DNA of 64,000 bases, taken from NCBI GenBank assembly GCA_009746045.1, contig RPFO01000702.1, positions 620,001 to 684,000 on the forward strand. The letters run 5' to 3'. A program made the position numbers and the translations under genes. Of the stretch, positions 1 to 8,741 are shown piece after piece. This DNA comes from Mesostigma viride. Lineage: Eukaryota > Streptophyta > Mesostigmatophyceae > Mesostigmatales > Mesostigmataceae. The notes under the pieces are model-generated. The model made no database searches and was not told where the DNA came from. It saw nothing but the letters and a program-made list of their open reading frames with translations. Positions within the stretch are counted from its first letter, which is position 1. Every line of letters begins with the position of its first letter.

Positions 1-368
1 TTATTAAGAAGAAAATCAAAAAGCAAATCCAGGAAACAAGAGACTCAAAAAGAAATAACATAACCTTCCTGGCTTATTGGGATTTTGTTACAAAAATTAT
101 ATAACCGTATGGGAAGTAGGAAGTATCTAATCTACTTAACGCCAGTTTAGGATAAAAAAGGATGAGAATTGCTCAAATTACGAGGTGTTAAGGTGGATTT
201 TTTAACAGCATAACCAGTAATACAAGCGGGCATGCCTAAGAAAATTAACAAGCAACCTATGCTTTGAATGTTCTAAGCTTATATGGTTTTTAGTAAATTA
301 AATATCGAGTCAATTAGTGAGATTTTTATGTAGTTAAGTGGGATAAGGTTAACTACATAAACAAAATT
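1..368. other. Intergenic region at window edge
   Basis: I see no credible coding region here. The only structure is the inverted repeat at 326-360, listed separately, just downstream of the rluB stop. The gene to the left lies outside the window. Confidence 0.5.
326..360. repeat. 12-bp perfect inverted repeat downstream of rluB
   Basis: TTATGTAGTTAA (326-337) and TTAACTACATAA (349-360) are exact reverse complements around an 11-nt loop. It lies 8 nt beyond the rluB stop in the direction of rluB transcription, so it would form a hairpin at the end of that mRNA. Neither strand has a T-run after the stem, so it is not a canonical intrinsic terminator. It may be a 3'-stabilising hairpin or a palindromic element. 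Confidence 0.6.
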
Positions 369-1073
369 TTATACCCTAACTTCTTTAAACTCTCCAGGTT
401 TTAAGTTTCCGAGGTCGTATTTACCGTATTTAACCCTAATCAAGCGATTTACTTTCAGAGAAAAATATGCAAAAATCTTTCTAATTTCCCGATTTTTTCC
501 TTCAGTTAATATTACCTCAAACCATGAATTTGTTACACCTTCTGAAATTAATCTAATCGATTTGGGTGTATAAGTTATATTATCAATTGTCAGTGGGCGA
601 GACTTATTATGTATAATATAGGTAATTAAACTTGAAACTTTACCATGTGCGCGTACTTTGTAAACCCTTGCAAAATTGTTTTTCGGTGATTCAAGTTCTT
701 GGGCTAAAGTGCCACTATTTGTAAGCAATAACAGGCCTTCGCTGTTTAAATCCAATCTGCCTACGGAAATTACTCGAGGTAAGTAAGGCTTTAAAGCTTC
801 GAAAACTGTGGGTCTGTTTTGAGGATCGTGGTGAGTGGTAATCAAGCCTACTGGTTTATAATACAACCAAAGCCTTGTTTGCTCTATTAGGCTTATTATT
901 TTTCCATCTATCTCTACGACATTTTCTGGAGTAACGGTGATTACTGGAGTGTTTATGGTTTGTCCATCTATTCTGACTCGTCCCTGGAGAATCATTTTTT
1001 CAGCCTGCCGTCTTGAACAAACTCCTGCCGCAGCAATAAATTTTGCTATTCGGCCGGAGACAAATTTGCTCAT
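369..1073 (-). CDS. rluB: 23S rRNA pseudouridine synthase, RluB/RsuA family
   Basis: The 234-aa protein has an N-terminal S4 RNA-binding domain (about residues 7-65, with VCSRRQAEKMILQGRV) and then a RsuA/RluB/E/F catalytic domain. The motif GRLDLNSEGLL carries the presumed catalytic Asp108, and GKNREIRKIF (about 192-201) is the usual C-terminal family motif. It should isomerise a uridine in the peptidyl-transferase region of 23S rRNA. The ATG at 1073 lies 3 bp beyond the leuS stop, so it is probably cotranscribed with leuS. Whether the target is the RluB, RluE or RluF site cannot be told from sequence alone; RluB is the usual alphaproteobacterial form. Confidence 0.9.
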   Translation of the reverse strand: MSKFVSGRIAKFIAAAGVCSRRQAEKMILQGRVRIDGQTINTPVITVTPENVVEIDGKIISLIEQTRLWLYYKPVGLITTHHDPQNRPTVFEALKPYLPRVISVGRLDLNSEGLLLLTNSGTLAQELESPKNNFARVYKVRAHGKVSSLITYIIHNKSRPLTIDNITYTPKSIRLISEGVTNSWFEVILTEGKNREIRKIFAYFSLKVNRLIRVKYGKYDLGNLKPGEFKEVRV

Positions 1074-1076
1074 AAA

Positions 1077-3611
1077 TTACACTACAATGTTAACTATTTT
1101 TTGTGGAACAATAATAAATTTTTTGATTTCTGCATCATTGATATATTTTTGAATAGCTGGTAGATTGATAACAATCTTTTTAATTTCTTCTTGGCTTGCG
1201 TTAACAGAAAAATCATAAGTTGCTCTAAGTTTGCCGTTAATCTGTATAGCCATTGTGTAAGTGCTAACTTGCAACTTTGATTCGTCAAAGCTAGGCCAGC
1301 TAGTTTTATATAAAGGAACATCGTTACCGATTTTTTGCCAAAGTTCCTCAGTAATGTGGGGAATAAAAGGGTTCAGTAATTGAATAACAGTTTTAATACC
1401 GAAATAACTATTAGTTAGGTCGCCTGATTCCTTAGAAACTTCATCTGAAACATAATTAAATAATTCACGGATTCTGGCAATTGCTTTGTTTAAACGATAG
1501 GCTAGAATATCTTCGGTAACGTTTTTTATAGTAGCATGAACCTGACTGTTAAGCTCGTTGTTATTTTTACTATTTGATTCACCTTTTTTTAATAAATTAA
1601 ATATTCTGTCATTTTGGGCAGTTAGTTTAGCAATAAATTTTTTACATCCGTCAATTCCAGCATTAGACCATTCTAAATCTCTTTCAGCTGGGCTATCAGA
1701 AAGAACAAACATTCTAATAGCATCTGCTCCATGAGTTTCAAGCATGAGATCAAGGTCAATAACATTATTTTTAGATTTGCTCATTTTCTCGAGCTTACCC
1801 TCATAAACTTCTTCTCCTGTTATTTTATGAAAAAATTTACCATTTTTTGTTTCAACTTCGCTTGGATATAACCATTTTCCGGATTTATCCTTATAAGTGA
1901 TATGTAAAACCATACCTTGTGTTAAAAGGTTTTTAAACGGTTCACGTATATTTAAATATCCGATATCAGCCATCGCTTTAGTAAAAAACCTAGCATACAG
2001 TAAGTGTAGTATGGCATGCTCTACCCCTCCTATATACTGATCAACAGGTAGCCAATAATCACAACTTTTTGTGTCAACCATTTCATTGCTATGAATATTA
2101 CAAAAACGAGCAAAATACCAAGAGGATTCAAAAAAGGTGTCAAAAGTATCGGTTTCCCGTGTTGCTTTCCCTTTACATGTAGGGCAATCTACATGTTTCC
2201 AAGATGGGTGATGTTCCAAAGGATTTCCTGGTTTTTCAAAGCTAATATTTTTAGGTAGCTCTACCGGTAATTCGTTAATTGGAACTGGCACAGTACCACA
2301 TTTTTCGCAGTAGATTATAGGAATAGGGCAACCCCAATATCTTTGCCTCGATATTCCCCAATCTCGGAGGCGATAATTAATTTTGCGCATGCCAATGCCA
2401 AGCTCTTCAAATTTGTTTATAACTTTTTCTCTTGCGTCTTTTACTGTCATAGCAGTCAAAAATGAAGAATTAATTATTATATCGTCTTCTTTGTAAAGGT
2501 ATGCTTTAGAAGTTAAATCAATATCGCCGTCTTTAGACGTAGCAATTTGTCTTACAGGTAAGTTTTTTGTGTTCTGGCTTAGCTCAAAGTCTCTTTGATC
2601 ATGGGCAGGACATCCATAAATTGCACCACTGCCGTAATCCATTAAAACAAAGTTTGCAATTATAATCGGTAATTTAATATTTTTATCAAAAGGATGAGCA
2701 GCAAATAAATCGGTAAACACAGCTTCTTTTTTAGCTTTTTCTATATCAGACTCAGCTGTAGAATTATGGATACATTTATCAATAAATTGTTTTATTTCAT
2801 CAGTCTGTTTAATGTTCTCAATAAATGGATGGTTATAAGCTAGTGCTACAAATGTTGCCCCAAAAATTGCTTCCGGTGTGGTTGTGTATACTTCAATTTT
2901 TTGGTCACTATCTACTACATTAAAGTAGAAATTAGCACCTTGGGATTTATCAATCCAGTTTTTCTGCATTGTCTTGACCTTATCAGGCCAACCATCTAGA
3001 CTATCAATATCTTTTAATAATTCTTCATTGTAGTTTGTAATTCTTAGAAACCATTGTTTCAGATATTTTTTTTCAACTAATGCTCCCGATCTCCAGCCAC
3101 GTCCATTCTCTACCTGTTCATTAGCTAGTACCGTTTGATCAACAGGATCCCAGTTAACAATAGATTCCTTCTGGTAAGCTAATCCTTTATTTAATAAATC
3201 AATAAAAAACTTTTGTTCATGCTTGTAATAACTTGGATCACAGGTAGTAAGTTCTCTTTTCCAATCATATGAAAGCCCAATAGCTTTTAATTGCTTTCTC
3301 ATTACGTCAATATTAGAGTAAGTCCAGGTTTCAGGATGTAATTTGTTAGTAATTGCTGCATTTTCAGCCGGCAGACCAAAAGCGTCCCAGCCCATAGGAT
3401 GAAGAACATTATAATCCTTAGCCCTGAAAAAACGTGCAATTACGTCTCCAATAGAATAGTTACGCAAATGCCCTACGTGGCATTTTCCTGAAGGATAAGG
3501 CCACATTTCAAGAACATAATATTTAGGTTTTTGGGAGTTATTGTCTGAAACAAAAGCGTTGCCTTCATCCCAGGCTCTTTGCCATTTCTCCTCTATTTCT
3601 TTGATATTCAT
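1077..3611 (-). CDS. leuS: Leucyl-tRNA synthetase
   Basis: A full-length class Ia synthetase of 844 aa that charges tRNA-Leu in the cytoplasm. The HIGH-type motif is HVGH at residues 45-48 ([19 protein letters not shown]), and KMSKS is at 609-613 ([12 protein letters not shown]). Between them lie the CP1 editing domain ([20 protein letters not shown]), a zinc-like cysteine pair ([10 protein letters not shown]) and a later pair (CPTCKGKA). The C-terminal anticodon-binding helices end in a short domain finishing [13 protein letters not shown]. The start is 12 bp after the upstream DUF3576 gene on the same strand, and rluB follows after 3 bp, giving a tight three-gene run. Nothing is missing. 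Confidence 0.97.
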   Translation of the reverse strand: MNIKEIEEKWQRAWDEGNAFVSDNNSQKPKYYVLEMWPYPSGKCHVGHLRNYSIGDVIARFFRAKDYNVLHPMGWDAFGLPAENAAITNKLHPETWTYSNIDVMRKQLKAIGLSYDWKRELTTCDPSYYKHEQKFFIDLLNKGLAYQKESIVNWDPVDQTVLANEQVENGRGWRSGALVEKKYLKQWFLRITNYNEELLKDIDSLDGWPDKVKTMQKNWIDKSQGANFYFNVVDSDQKIEVYTTTPEAIFGATFVALAYNHPFIENIKQTDEIKQFIDKCIHNSTAESDIEKAKKEAVFTDLFAAHPFDKNIKLPIIIANFVLMDYGSGAIYGCPAHDQRDFELSQNTKNLPVRQIATSKDGDIDLTSKAYLYKEDDIIINSSFLTAMTVKDAREKVINKFEELGIGMRKINYRLRDWGISRQRYWGCPIPIIYCEKCGTVPVPINELPVELPKNISFEKPGNPLEHHPSWKHVDCPTCKGKATRETDTFDTFFESSWYFARFCNIHSNEMVDTKSCDYWLPVDQYIGGVEHAILHLLYARFFTKAMADIGYLNIREPFKNLLTQGMVLHITYKDKSGKWLYPSEVETKNGKFFHKITGEEVYEGKLEKMSKSKNNVIDLDLMLETHGADAIRMFVLSDSPAERDLEWSNAGIDGCKKFIAKLTAQNDRIFNLLKKGESNSKNNNELNSQVHATIKNVTEDILAYRLNKAIARIRELFNYVSDEVSKESGDLTNSYFGIKTVIQLLNPFIPHITEELWQKIGNDVPLYKTSWPSFDESKLQVSTYTMAIQINGKLRATYDFSVNASQEEIKKIVINLPAIQKYINDAEIKKFIIVPQKIVNIVV

Positions 3612-3623
3612 AGGAATATATGA

Positions 3624-4121
3624 TTATTTATCTGCCTGGTATAAAGCTCTTGCTTTTCTAATTATTTTATCTTCAAGAATACTGCCAATAGCAGACTCTT
3701 TATACTCTGTTGACCATTTATTCCCGATTTTGGTACGCTCATAGGCTTTCACGTCTACTGCTTCAGAACTTATCACTTCATCCTTAATGAAAACATTAAT
3801 TTTAAATTGAGTATTAGGTTGTCCTTTAGGGCTATACCATTCGGTAATTATTACTCCACCAATACTATCTGCTGAAGTTAAAGGTGCAAAATCAAGTACG
3901 TCTAGGGCTGCCTGGTAAAGGTACTTGTTTACATTACCAACCTTTGATTTTGTGGCAGTACTTTTGGTTTTACCTGGCCTAAAAACAAGTCCTTCTCCTT
4001 GAAGTAGAGAACCCATCTCGTCCATCTCTGTCTCAACCCTTGATTTTGGATAATCTCCGGCTAAACTAGAAGTTATATATGCTAATAATACAAATAAGAA
4101 TGAGAAAGACTTAAGTTTCAT
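3624..4121 (-). CDS. DUF3576-family exported protein
   Basis: I chose the internal ATG at 4121 (165 aa) because it begins MKLKSFSFLFVLLAYITSSLA, a clean signal peptide. The longer reading from 4163 adds 14 polar residues that would bury it. The mature part matches the alphaproteobacterial DUF3576 family (LLQGEGLVFRPGK, KYLYQAALDVLDFAPL, GGVIITEWYSPKG, RARALYQ-type end). These proteins typically sit directly upstream of leuS in Alphaproteobacteria, as here, but their function is unknown. Many homologues are lipoproteins; this one has no lipobox cysteine, so it is probably soluble in the periplasm. Confidence 0.8.
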   Translation of the reverse strand: MKLKSFSFLFVLLAYITSSLAGDYPKSRVETEMDEMGSLLQGEGLVFRPGKTKSTATKSKVGNVNKYLYQAALDVLDFAPLTSADSIGGVIITEWYSPKGQPNTQFKINVFIKDEVISSEAVDVKAYERTKIGNKWSTEYKESAIGSILEDKIIRKARALYQADK

Positions 4122-4234
4122 AGTGATAAATAAATTATAATTTAGTATATTTTTTGTTTGCATTAATATTAGGAATATAATGTTTTTTATAAATAATACA
4201 ACTAAAAATGGGAAGAAAAAAAATAGCAGTATTA

Positions 4235-5464
4235 TTATAAATTACTTATTAATTCCTTTGAGCGTATTTTGATCATCTCTACTCCTGGTTGGTTAAAAGG
4301 GTTAACTCTTGTTAAATGACCAATTGTAATTGTTTCAAGCATTAAGTGGCATACCATTGCTCCAAAAGCTTCTGATGATAATTCTTTTAAAATAATGCTT
4401 CTTATAGGTAGCTTTTTCAAGTTAAGAGCATTGATGGTTGCAGTAAAATTTGCTTTATTAATATCAGAGAGTTCTTTATGAGCTAAATATCCGAATTTAT
4501 TTAAATTGATTGTCTTATACTTTCCTACCTCTGGGTTAATCTTCTCTAGATAAAAGAAACTAAAAAATTTATCTTGTGGTCCTTCTAAATATAGTTGCAG
4601 CATACTATGTTGATCGTTTGGTCCTAAACCTTTTAGAGGTGTATAACCTTTACCGTCCTTACCTAAAGATTCCCCAATAATTTGGGAATACCATTCTAAA
4701 AATGGCAAAAACCTTTGGAGATAACCAATATTTACTAATGTGTTTTTATTGGAATAATATATAGAACTTGCACTTAATATGGGTGTGCTTTCTGCTAGAT
4801 TAGAGCAGAAAACATCGATAACCTTGTTTGCGCCGGAAATATAAGATAGCATATCAATGCCTGCGATCAGCCCAATTAATAGAGAAACAGAAGAAAGCCC
4901 AGAATACCTTCCACTAATTCCTTCTTGATGAGGAATGAGAGTAGCTCCTATTTCCATAGCTATATCTTTTAATATGCCGGCTTTAAGGTTAGTAATAAAA
5001 AATGATCGCAAGCCAATATCTGTAATGTTATGTTTCTGATATTCTCTCAGTAAACACCCCACCAAAGCATTAGTTTCTAAAGTTTCTCCGGAATTGCTAA
5101 TTGCGATAAAGGCAGTGTTTTTTATCTCTATAATGTCCATGAGATCGGAAAAGAAAAAAGGATCGGTGTTATTTAAAAAATGTATTTTGGGGGAATTTTG
5201 ATCTTGTCCTAGAAAACTTACCAACATCTGAGGATTAAGAGTTGCCCCTCCCATACTAATAACAATTAGATCAGAAAACCTATTTCTAATCTCACTTGCT
5301 ACTGCAATAAGGTTTTTAAGTAAATTCTGCGGTTCATGCTTTTTGAAAATCTGATAGTAGGAATTACCAGATTCTATATTATTTACTATTGCCTTTGCCG
5401 TAGAAAATAATAAATTATTGTCTTGTTTCCGAGAATCCGAGTTATAATATTTAATTTCGTACAT
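4235..5464 (-). CDS. pgi: Glucose-6-phosphate isomerase (short form)
   Basis: The 409-aa protein has the double SIS-domain phosphoglucose isomerase fold: VISMGGATLNPQML, then AISNSGETLETNA (sugar-phosphate-binding Ser/Thr loop), GISGRYSGLSSVSLL, GKGYTPLKGLGPNDQHSMLQL (with the conserved DQHS) and the C-terminal NPFNQPGVEMIK with its family Lys/Glu region. It interconverts glucose-6-P and fructose-6-P in the cytoplasm. It is far shorter than the roughly 550-aa E. coli enzyme but close to the short bacterial forms. Most Rickettsia lack working glycolysis, so in this lineage it may serve sugar-phosphate supply for cell-envelope precursors. That role is inference. Confidence 0.85.
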   Translation of the reverse strand: MYEIKYYNSDSRKQDNNLLFSTAKAIVNNIESGNSYYQIFKKHEPQNLLKNLIAVASEIRNRFSDLIVISMGGATLNPQMLVSFLGQDQNSPKIHFLNNTDPFFFSDLMDIIEIKNTAFIAISNSGETLETNALVGCLLREYQKHNITDIGLRSFFITNLKAGILKDIAMEIGATLIPHQEGISGRYSGLSSVSLLIGLIAGIDMLSYISGANKVIDVFCSNLAESTPILSASSIYYSNKNTLVNIGYLQRFLPFLEWYSQIIGESLGKDGKGYTPLKGLGPNDQHSMLQLYLEGPQDKFFSFFYLEKINPEVGKYKTINLNKFGYLAHKELSDINKANFTATINALNLKKLPIRSIILKELSSEAFGAMVCHLMLETITIGHLTRVNPFNQPGVEMIKIRSKELISNL

Positions 5465-5516
5465 ATTTTGTGCTATTTTGTAGGGGATGTTATATTAAAA
5501 AGTCCAGCAAGAATTA

Positions 5517-6332
5517 TTATTTACCTAATTTAAGTTTTCTTAGTAGCCAATTTACATTAATTCCAATTTCTTCAAAAGCAGTTTCCCATTTTTCTGCTTG
5601 CTGGATAATTTGAGTATGAGGTGGGAATTGATCATTAGTAGCAATTATCACTCTATTGTTGGAAGTTAAATTGGTAATACTGTTAAAAGTGTTCTTATAG
5701 AGTTGTGTCTCTAATCGATAACGTTTATTTTTTTTACCAAAACCATTAACACTTACTGTACCTGTTTTGGTCAAAATCCTCTTGACATTAGAGACAAAAT
5801 CTAAAGTGAGGAAAGATGAGGGAACATAATCCTCTGTAAAAGCATCAATAAATATTAAATCATAGCTCTCAGCTGTTGCTTTTTGAACAAATTCAAAGCC
5901 ATCTTCAATGAAGATCTTAACATTACCGGTTGGTTTGAACAAGAAATAGTTTTTGGCGATAGCGGCTACCTCTGGATCAATTTCTACAATATCGATTTGT
6001 GTGCTAGGCAACAATTTAATCAACGCATTTGGTAAACTTCCGCCCCCAAGGCCTATAATGAGAATTTTTTGTGGATTTGGTTTAAAATATAAGGTAGCGA
6101 GCATCATTTTAGAATAATCAAAAACTAATAAATCTGGATTATCTAGTTTTATGCAACTTTGATGGATATTGGTGGGGGGTTTTAGAAACGATAAGCAACG
6201 CTCGTTATTTGTTTCATATACCCACTTTGAGCCGTAATTATTCGCAATATTGTATATGATGGGTGATGCTGTAGTTATTGCTAAATCATAAGATATCAAT
6301 ACTATTAAAGCTATCCATAACTTGAAATTCAT
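5517..6332 (-). CDS. Spermidine-synthase-like SAM-binding protein with N-terminal signal/anchor
   Basis: The 271-aa protein begins MNFKLWIALIVLISYDLAITTASP, a signal peptide or anchor. The rest is a Rossmann methyltransferase/aminopropyltransferase fold: ILIIGLGGGSLPNAL (SAM-type glycine loop), IDIVEIDPEVAAIAKNYF (acidic residue after strand 2), EDGFEFV and YDLIFIDAFTEDYVPSSFL with the Asp expected in spermidine synthases. Polyamine synthesis is normally cytoplasmic, so the exported N-terminus is odd. It resembles the spermidine-synthase-like halves of fused membrane proteins rather than true SpeE. No speD is visible nearby. The substrate is unknown. Confidence 0.75.
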   Translation of the reverse strand: MNFKLWIALIVLISYDLAITTASPIIYNIANNYGSKWVYETNNERCLSFLKPPTNIHQSCIKLDNPDLLVFDYSKMMLATLYFKPNPQKILIIGLGGGSLPNALIKLLPSTQIDIVEIDPEVAAIAKNYFLFKPTGNVKIFIEDGFEFVQKATAESYDLIFIDAFTEDYVPSSFLTLDFVSNVKRILTKTGTVSVNGFGKKNKRYRLETQLYKNTFNSITNLTSNNRVIIATNDQFPPHTQIIQQAEKWETAFEEIGINVNWLLRKLKLGK

Positions 6333-6373
6333 AGTAATGATTGTTGTAATGTCAGTTTGTACTTATCACACCA

Positions 6374-6449
6374 TGGCTGGGACGAGAGGGCTCGAACCTC
6401 TGACCTACGATACCAAAAACCGTTGCTCTACCAACTGAGCTACGTCCCA
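6374..6449 (-). tRNA. tRNA-Gln (UUG), CCA encoded
   Basis: The minus strand folds into a complete 76-nt cloverleaf. The acceptor is TGGGACG/CGTCCCA, the D arm GCTC-GAGC, the anticodon stem ACGGT/ATCGT with loop TTTTGGT (anticodon TTG), and the T arm AGAGG-TTCGAAC-CCTCT. Position 73 is G, followed by encoded CCA. The U1-A72 first pair is typical of tRNA-Gln. It reads CAA and, by wobble, CAG. It lies between the spermidine-synthase-like gene and the chaperone-usher locus. Confidence 0.97.
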
Positions 6450-6706
6450 ATTTATGATGCCTTAGTATGCAAAACTTATATCAACAAATTACCTTATAGT
6501 CAATAACTCAAATCTCTAAATCCCTATGAACCTAGAATTCTAATTTCAAGCATACGATTCGCTATTTTTAATTAGTTGCTCTTATAGCGCAGTTTTTTTA
6601 AGATATTCAGGATAACTTGCATAATAATTAATGTGTTAAAGTTATATATGGTATCGTTATGTCAGGTAAATTGTTTTAACAGCTTTATCACAGATACTAA
6701 GCACTA

Positions 6707-7300
6707 ATGAAAAATTTTTTAGGCAGTTTGTGTATTTATGGCATAATATTAGTTGTTGTGCAAGGAATCGCTCAAGCGGCAGTTAGAGCGGTTAACAATC
6801 AGTCCACTATTGATGTTACTGCTACTGTTCAGCCTTCTTGTACAATTTTTGCAAATGATCTTCTCTTTGAAATAACTAATTTCAACAAAAAAAATTCCTA
6901 TATCGGTAAAACTACACTTTCCTTATTATGTACAAAAGGTACTAGTTTTTCTATTGGATTAGACAAGGGGAGTGCGCCTGGAGCAACAATTATAAACCGC
7001 AAAATGAAAAATAGGGCAAGTTATTTAAACTACTCTTTGTACAGGGATAACGGTAACAATTTAGTGTGGGGTAATTCCCAAGGAAACACCTTGACTGGGA
7101 TTGCTACTGGGGAGAGGCAAACTTTTACTCTTTATGCAAAGATTCCTGCGGGACAAATATCAGCACCTGGAAAATATTTGGATAGTATAAATGTGGTAGT
7201 AAATTTGGGTAGCGGTACTAATAAACTATCATACCAATTATCAGTTACAATGAATGTTATCCTTAAAAATACAGAAACACCGGGCTATAACAATAGATAG
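6707..7300 (+). CDS. SCPU-domain (spore coat U) pilin-like subunit 1, Csu type
   Basis: The 197-aa secreted protein has a signal peptide (hydrophobic 8-24, AQA cleavage area) and then one spore-coat-U/SCPU domain of the archaic chaperone-usher pilin type. Family landmarks are the cysteine pair C45 (QPSCTIF) and C75 (LLCTKGTSFSIGLD), the GSAPGAT/RKM segment, LNYSLYRDNGNNLVWGN, GERQTFTLYAKIPAGQ and a terminal beta strand. Pilins of this class are donor-strand-complemented by a periplasmic chaperone and extruded through an usher. It is first in a five-gene plus-strand set ending at 12241. No clear Shine-Dalgarno precedes the ATG. The C-terminus runs about 20 residues past the usual end, with no gap elsewhere. 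Confidence 0.85.
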   Translation: MKNFLGSLCIYGIILVVVQGIAQAAVRAVNNQSTIDVTATVQPSCTIFANDLLFEITNFNKKNSYIGKTTLSLLCTKGTSFSIGLDKGSAPGATIINRKMKNRASYLNYSLYRDNGNNLVWGNSQGNTLTGIATGERQTFTLYAKIPAGQISAPGKYLDSINVVVNLGSGTNKLSYQLSVTMNVILKNTETPGYNNR

Positions 7301-7463
7301 TGTAGTTAACCCTGTTAATGCATTTCTACCACACAATTTTCGTATTAAAAGAATTTTTAATTATTAATGTGCAAATTTACTATTCCTATTAACAGTAGTA
7401 AATTACCATTAGATAATCAATTTCGGTGCGATAGTTATTTGTACTAAATTGTTATTAAAACCT

Positions 7464-7470
7464 AGGAGGT
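7464..7470 (+). promoter_or_regulatory. Perfect Shine-Dalgarno AGGAGGT
   Basis: AGGAGGT lies 5 nt before the ATG at 7476 and fixes that start. Most genes in this window have weak or no Shine-Dalgarno, so this one suggests the second SCPU subunit is made in quantity, as expected of a major pilin. Confidence 0.8.
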
Positions 7471-7475
7471 AATCT

Positions 7476-7988
7476 ATGATCTTTATGAAACGAGTGAGAT
7501 ATCTATCTAACTGCTTTATTAGCCTTGTTGTTACTATGGCTAGCGCCTTAATTCCTATAAATACATCATCGGGGGCTACAACCACATCAACTTTTCAGGT
7601 AACTGCTACAGTAGCAAGTTCATGTACAGTGACAGCTACTAGCCTAGCTTTCGGTAATTATACCTTAGCTCAATTAGACAACTCTTCTACTATTACGGCT
7701 ACGTGTACTAATGGTACAACTTATACCATTGGTTTGGATGCTGGGAATTTTTCTGGAGCCACTACTACCACCCGTAGAATGACAGGTCCATCAGCGTCTG
7801 GACTTAGCTATTCATTATTTTCTGATTCTGGGCGAACTACCAATTGGGGTAATGCAACAGGTAGCTGGGTATCAGGTACAGGAACAGGGGCTGCTCAGGT
7901 TTTAACTGTATATGGCAGAATTCCTGCTAATCAAACTGCATTGATTGGTAGTTATACAGATACAGTAACAGTAACAGTAACATTTTAG
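7476..7988 (+). CDS. SCPU-domain pilin-like subunit 2, probable major subunit
   Basis: The 170-aa secreted protein has a signal peptide to about residue 33 and one SCPU domain: ASSCTVTATSLAFGNY (C50), ATCTNGTTYTIGLDAG (C77), RRMTG, LSYSLFSDSGRTTNWGN, VLTVYGRIPANQ and the closing SYTDTVTVTVTF strand. It is the closest in this locus to the canonical CsuA/B pilin length and is rich in Ser, Thr, Ala and Gly. The perfect ribosome-binding site supports an abundant structural subunit. It is 175 bp downstream of the first SCPU gene and 25 bp upstream of the chaperone. Assignment as major pilin is inference; the SCPU family call is firm. Confidence 0.9.
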   Translation: MIFMKRVRYLSNCFISLVVTMASALIPINTSSGATTTSTFQVTATVASSCTVTATSLAFGNYTLAQLDNSSTITATCTNGTTYTIGLDAGNFSGATTTTRRMTGPSASGLSYSLFSDSGRTTNWGNATGSWVSGTGTGAAQVLTVYGRIPANQTALIGSYTDTVTVTVTF

Positions 7989-8013
7989 ATAACTTAAATT
8001 ATGAGAAGATAAT

Positions 8014-8472
8014 ATGAAAAAAAGTTTTTATACTAAGTTAAGTTTATTAATCCTTTGTATTTTACCAACTTTTGCTTATGGATCTTTTACTATTACCCCG
8101 GTAAAATTAAAAATCAGTAAGGATGAGAAAATTGCGGCTCTAGCACTTAAGAATGATAGCAATGAAATTAAGCATTTCCAGTTAATTGTATATAAAGTGG
8201 AGAATGAGCATGGTAAAGAAGTTTTGAAGGAAACAAAAGATTTAACAGTTACTCCTGTGATGTTTAAGATAGCACCAGGTAAAAGCCAGCTGGTCAGAAT
8301 TGCAATTAAAAATAAAATGTATAGCGTGATGGAAGATGGTTATAGGGTTTCTGTTAAAGAATTACCGAAGAAAGTCAATGCAGAAGGTGCTCGTGTTCAA
8401 CTGGTTACGGAGTTCAAAGTTCCTGTTTCCATAGAAGCTGAAGGCAAAAAAGAAATGGAAGCTCAACAGTAA
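8014..8472 (+). CDS. PapD/CsuC-like periplasmic chaperone, first domain only
   Basis: The 152-aa protein has a signal peptide (MKKSFYTKLSLLILCILPTFAYG) and then domain 1 of a pilus chaperone: SFTITPVKLKIS, the core strand pattern to HFQLIVYKVE, LTVTPVMFKIAPGKSQLVRIAI (the G1/F1 region that donates a strand) and DGYRVSVKELP. Family members are usually 220-280 aa with two immunoglobulin-like domains. Here the reading frame ends just after the domain-1 strand VPVSIEAEG, with a short charged tail. I found no second-domain remnant in the 200 bp that follow. It may be a working one-domain chaperone or a truncated gene; the intact flanking genes favour function. Confidence 0.85.
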   Translation: MKKSFYTKLSLLILCILPTFAYGSFTITPVKLKISKDEKIAALALKNDSNEIKHFQLIVYKVENEHGKEVLKETKDLTVTPVMFKIAPGKSQLVRIAIKNKMYSVMEDGYRVSVKELPKKVNAEGARVQLVTEFKVPVSIEAEGKKEMEAQQ

Positions 8473-8741
8473 GGAGCGCAGTCTCTTTTTATCAAGATGG
8501 TCTGGCTAGTGAAATTTAAGGTATTTTTATGTTTTTATTAGCCTACCAGATTGTTAAAGCTTTGGTGAATTTAGCTAAAATCTAGCACTATGTAGGTTTA
8601 TTTCTGCACAAAGCTTTGAAATACAAGAATTAGTTTTTAAAAAAGCGGATACATGTTTTCGTATATGTCTTAACTAATTTAGTGCCGAGCCATCGATCTA
8701 GTTGGTCAACAGCTGCAAGTGCAATATCCGATGGGCAATCG

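Noticed and set aside
937-1152. Plus-strand frame over the rluB/leuS junction
   Set aside because: It is a shadow of two well-supported minus-strand genes.
8473-8680. Decayed second domain of the pilus chaperone
   Set aside because: Reading this stretch gave only short frames without the strand pattern or motifs of a chaperone second domain.
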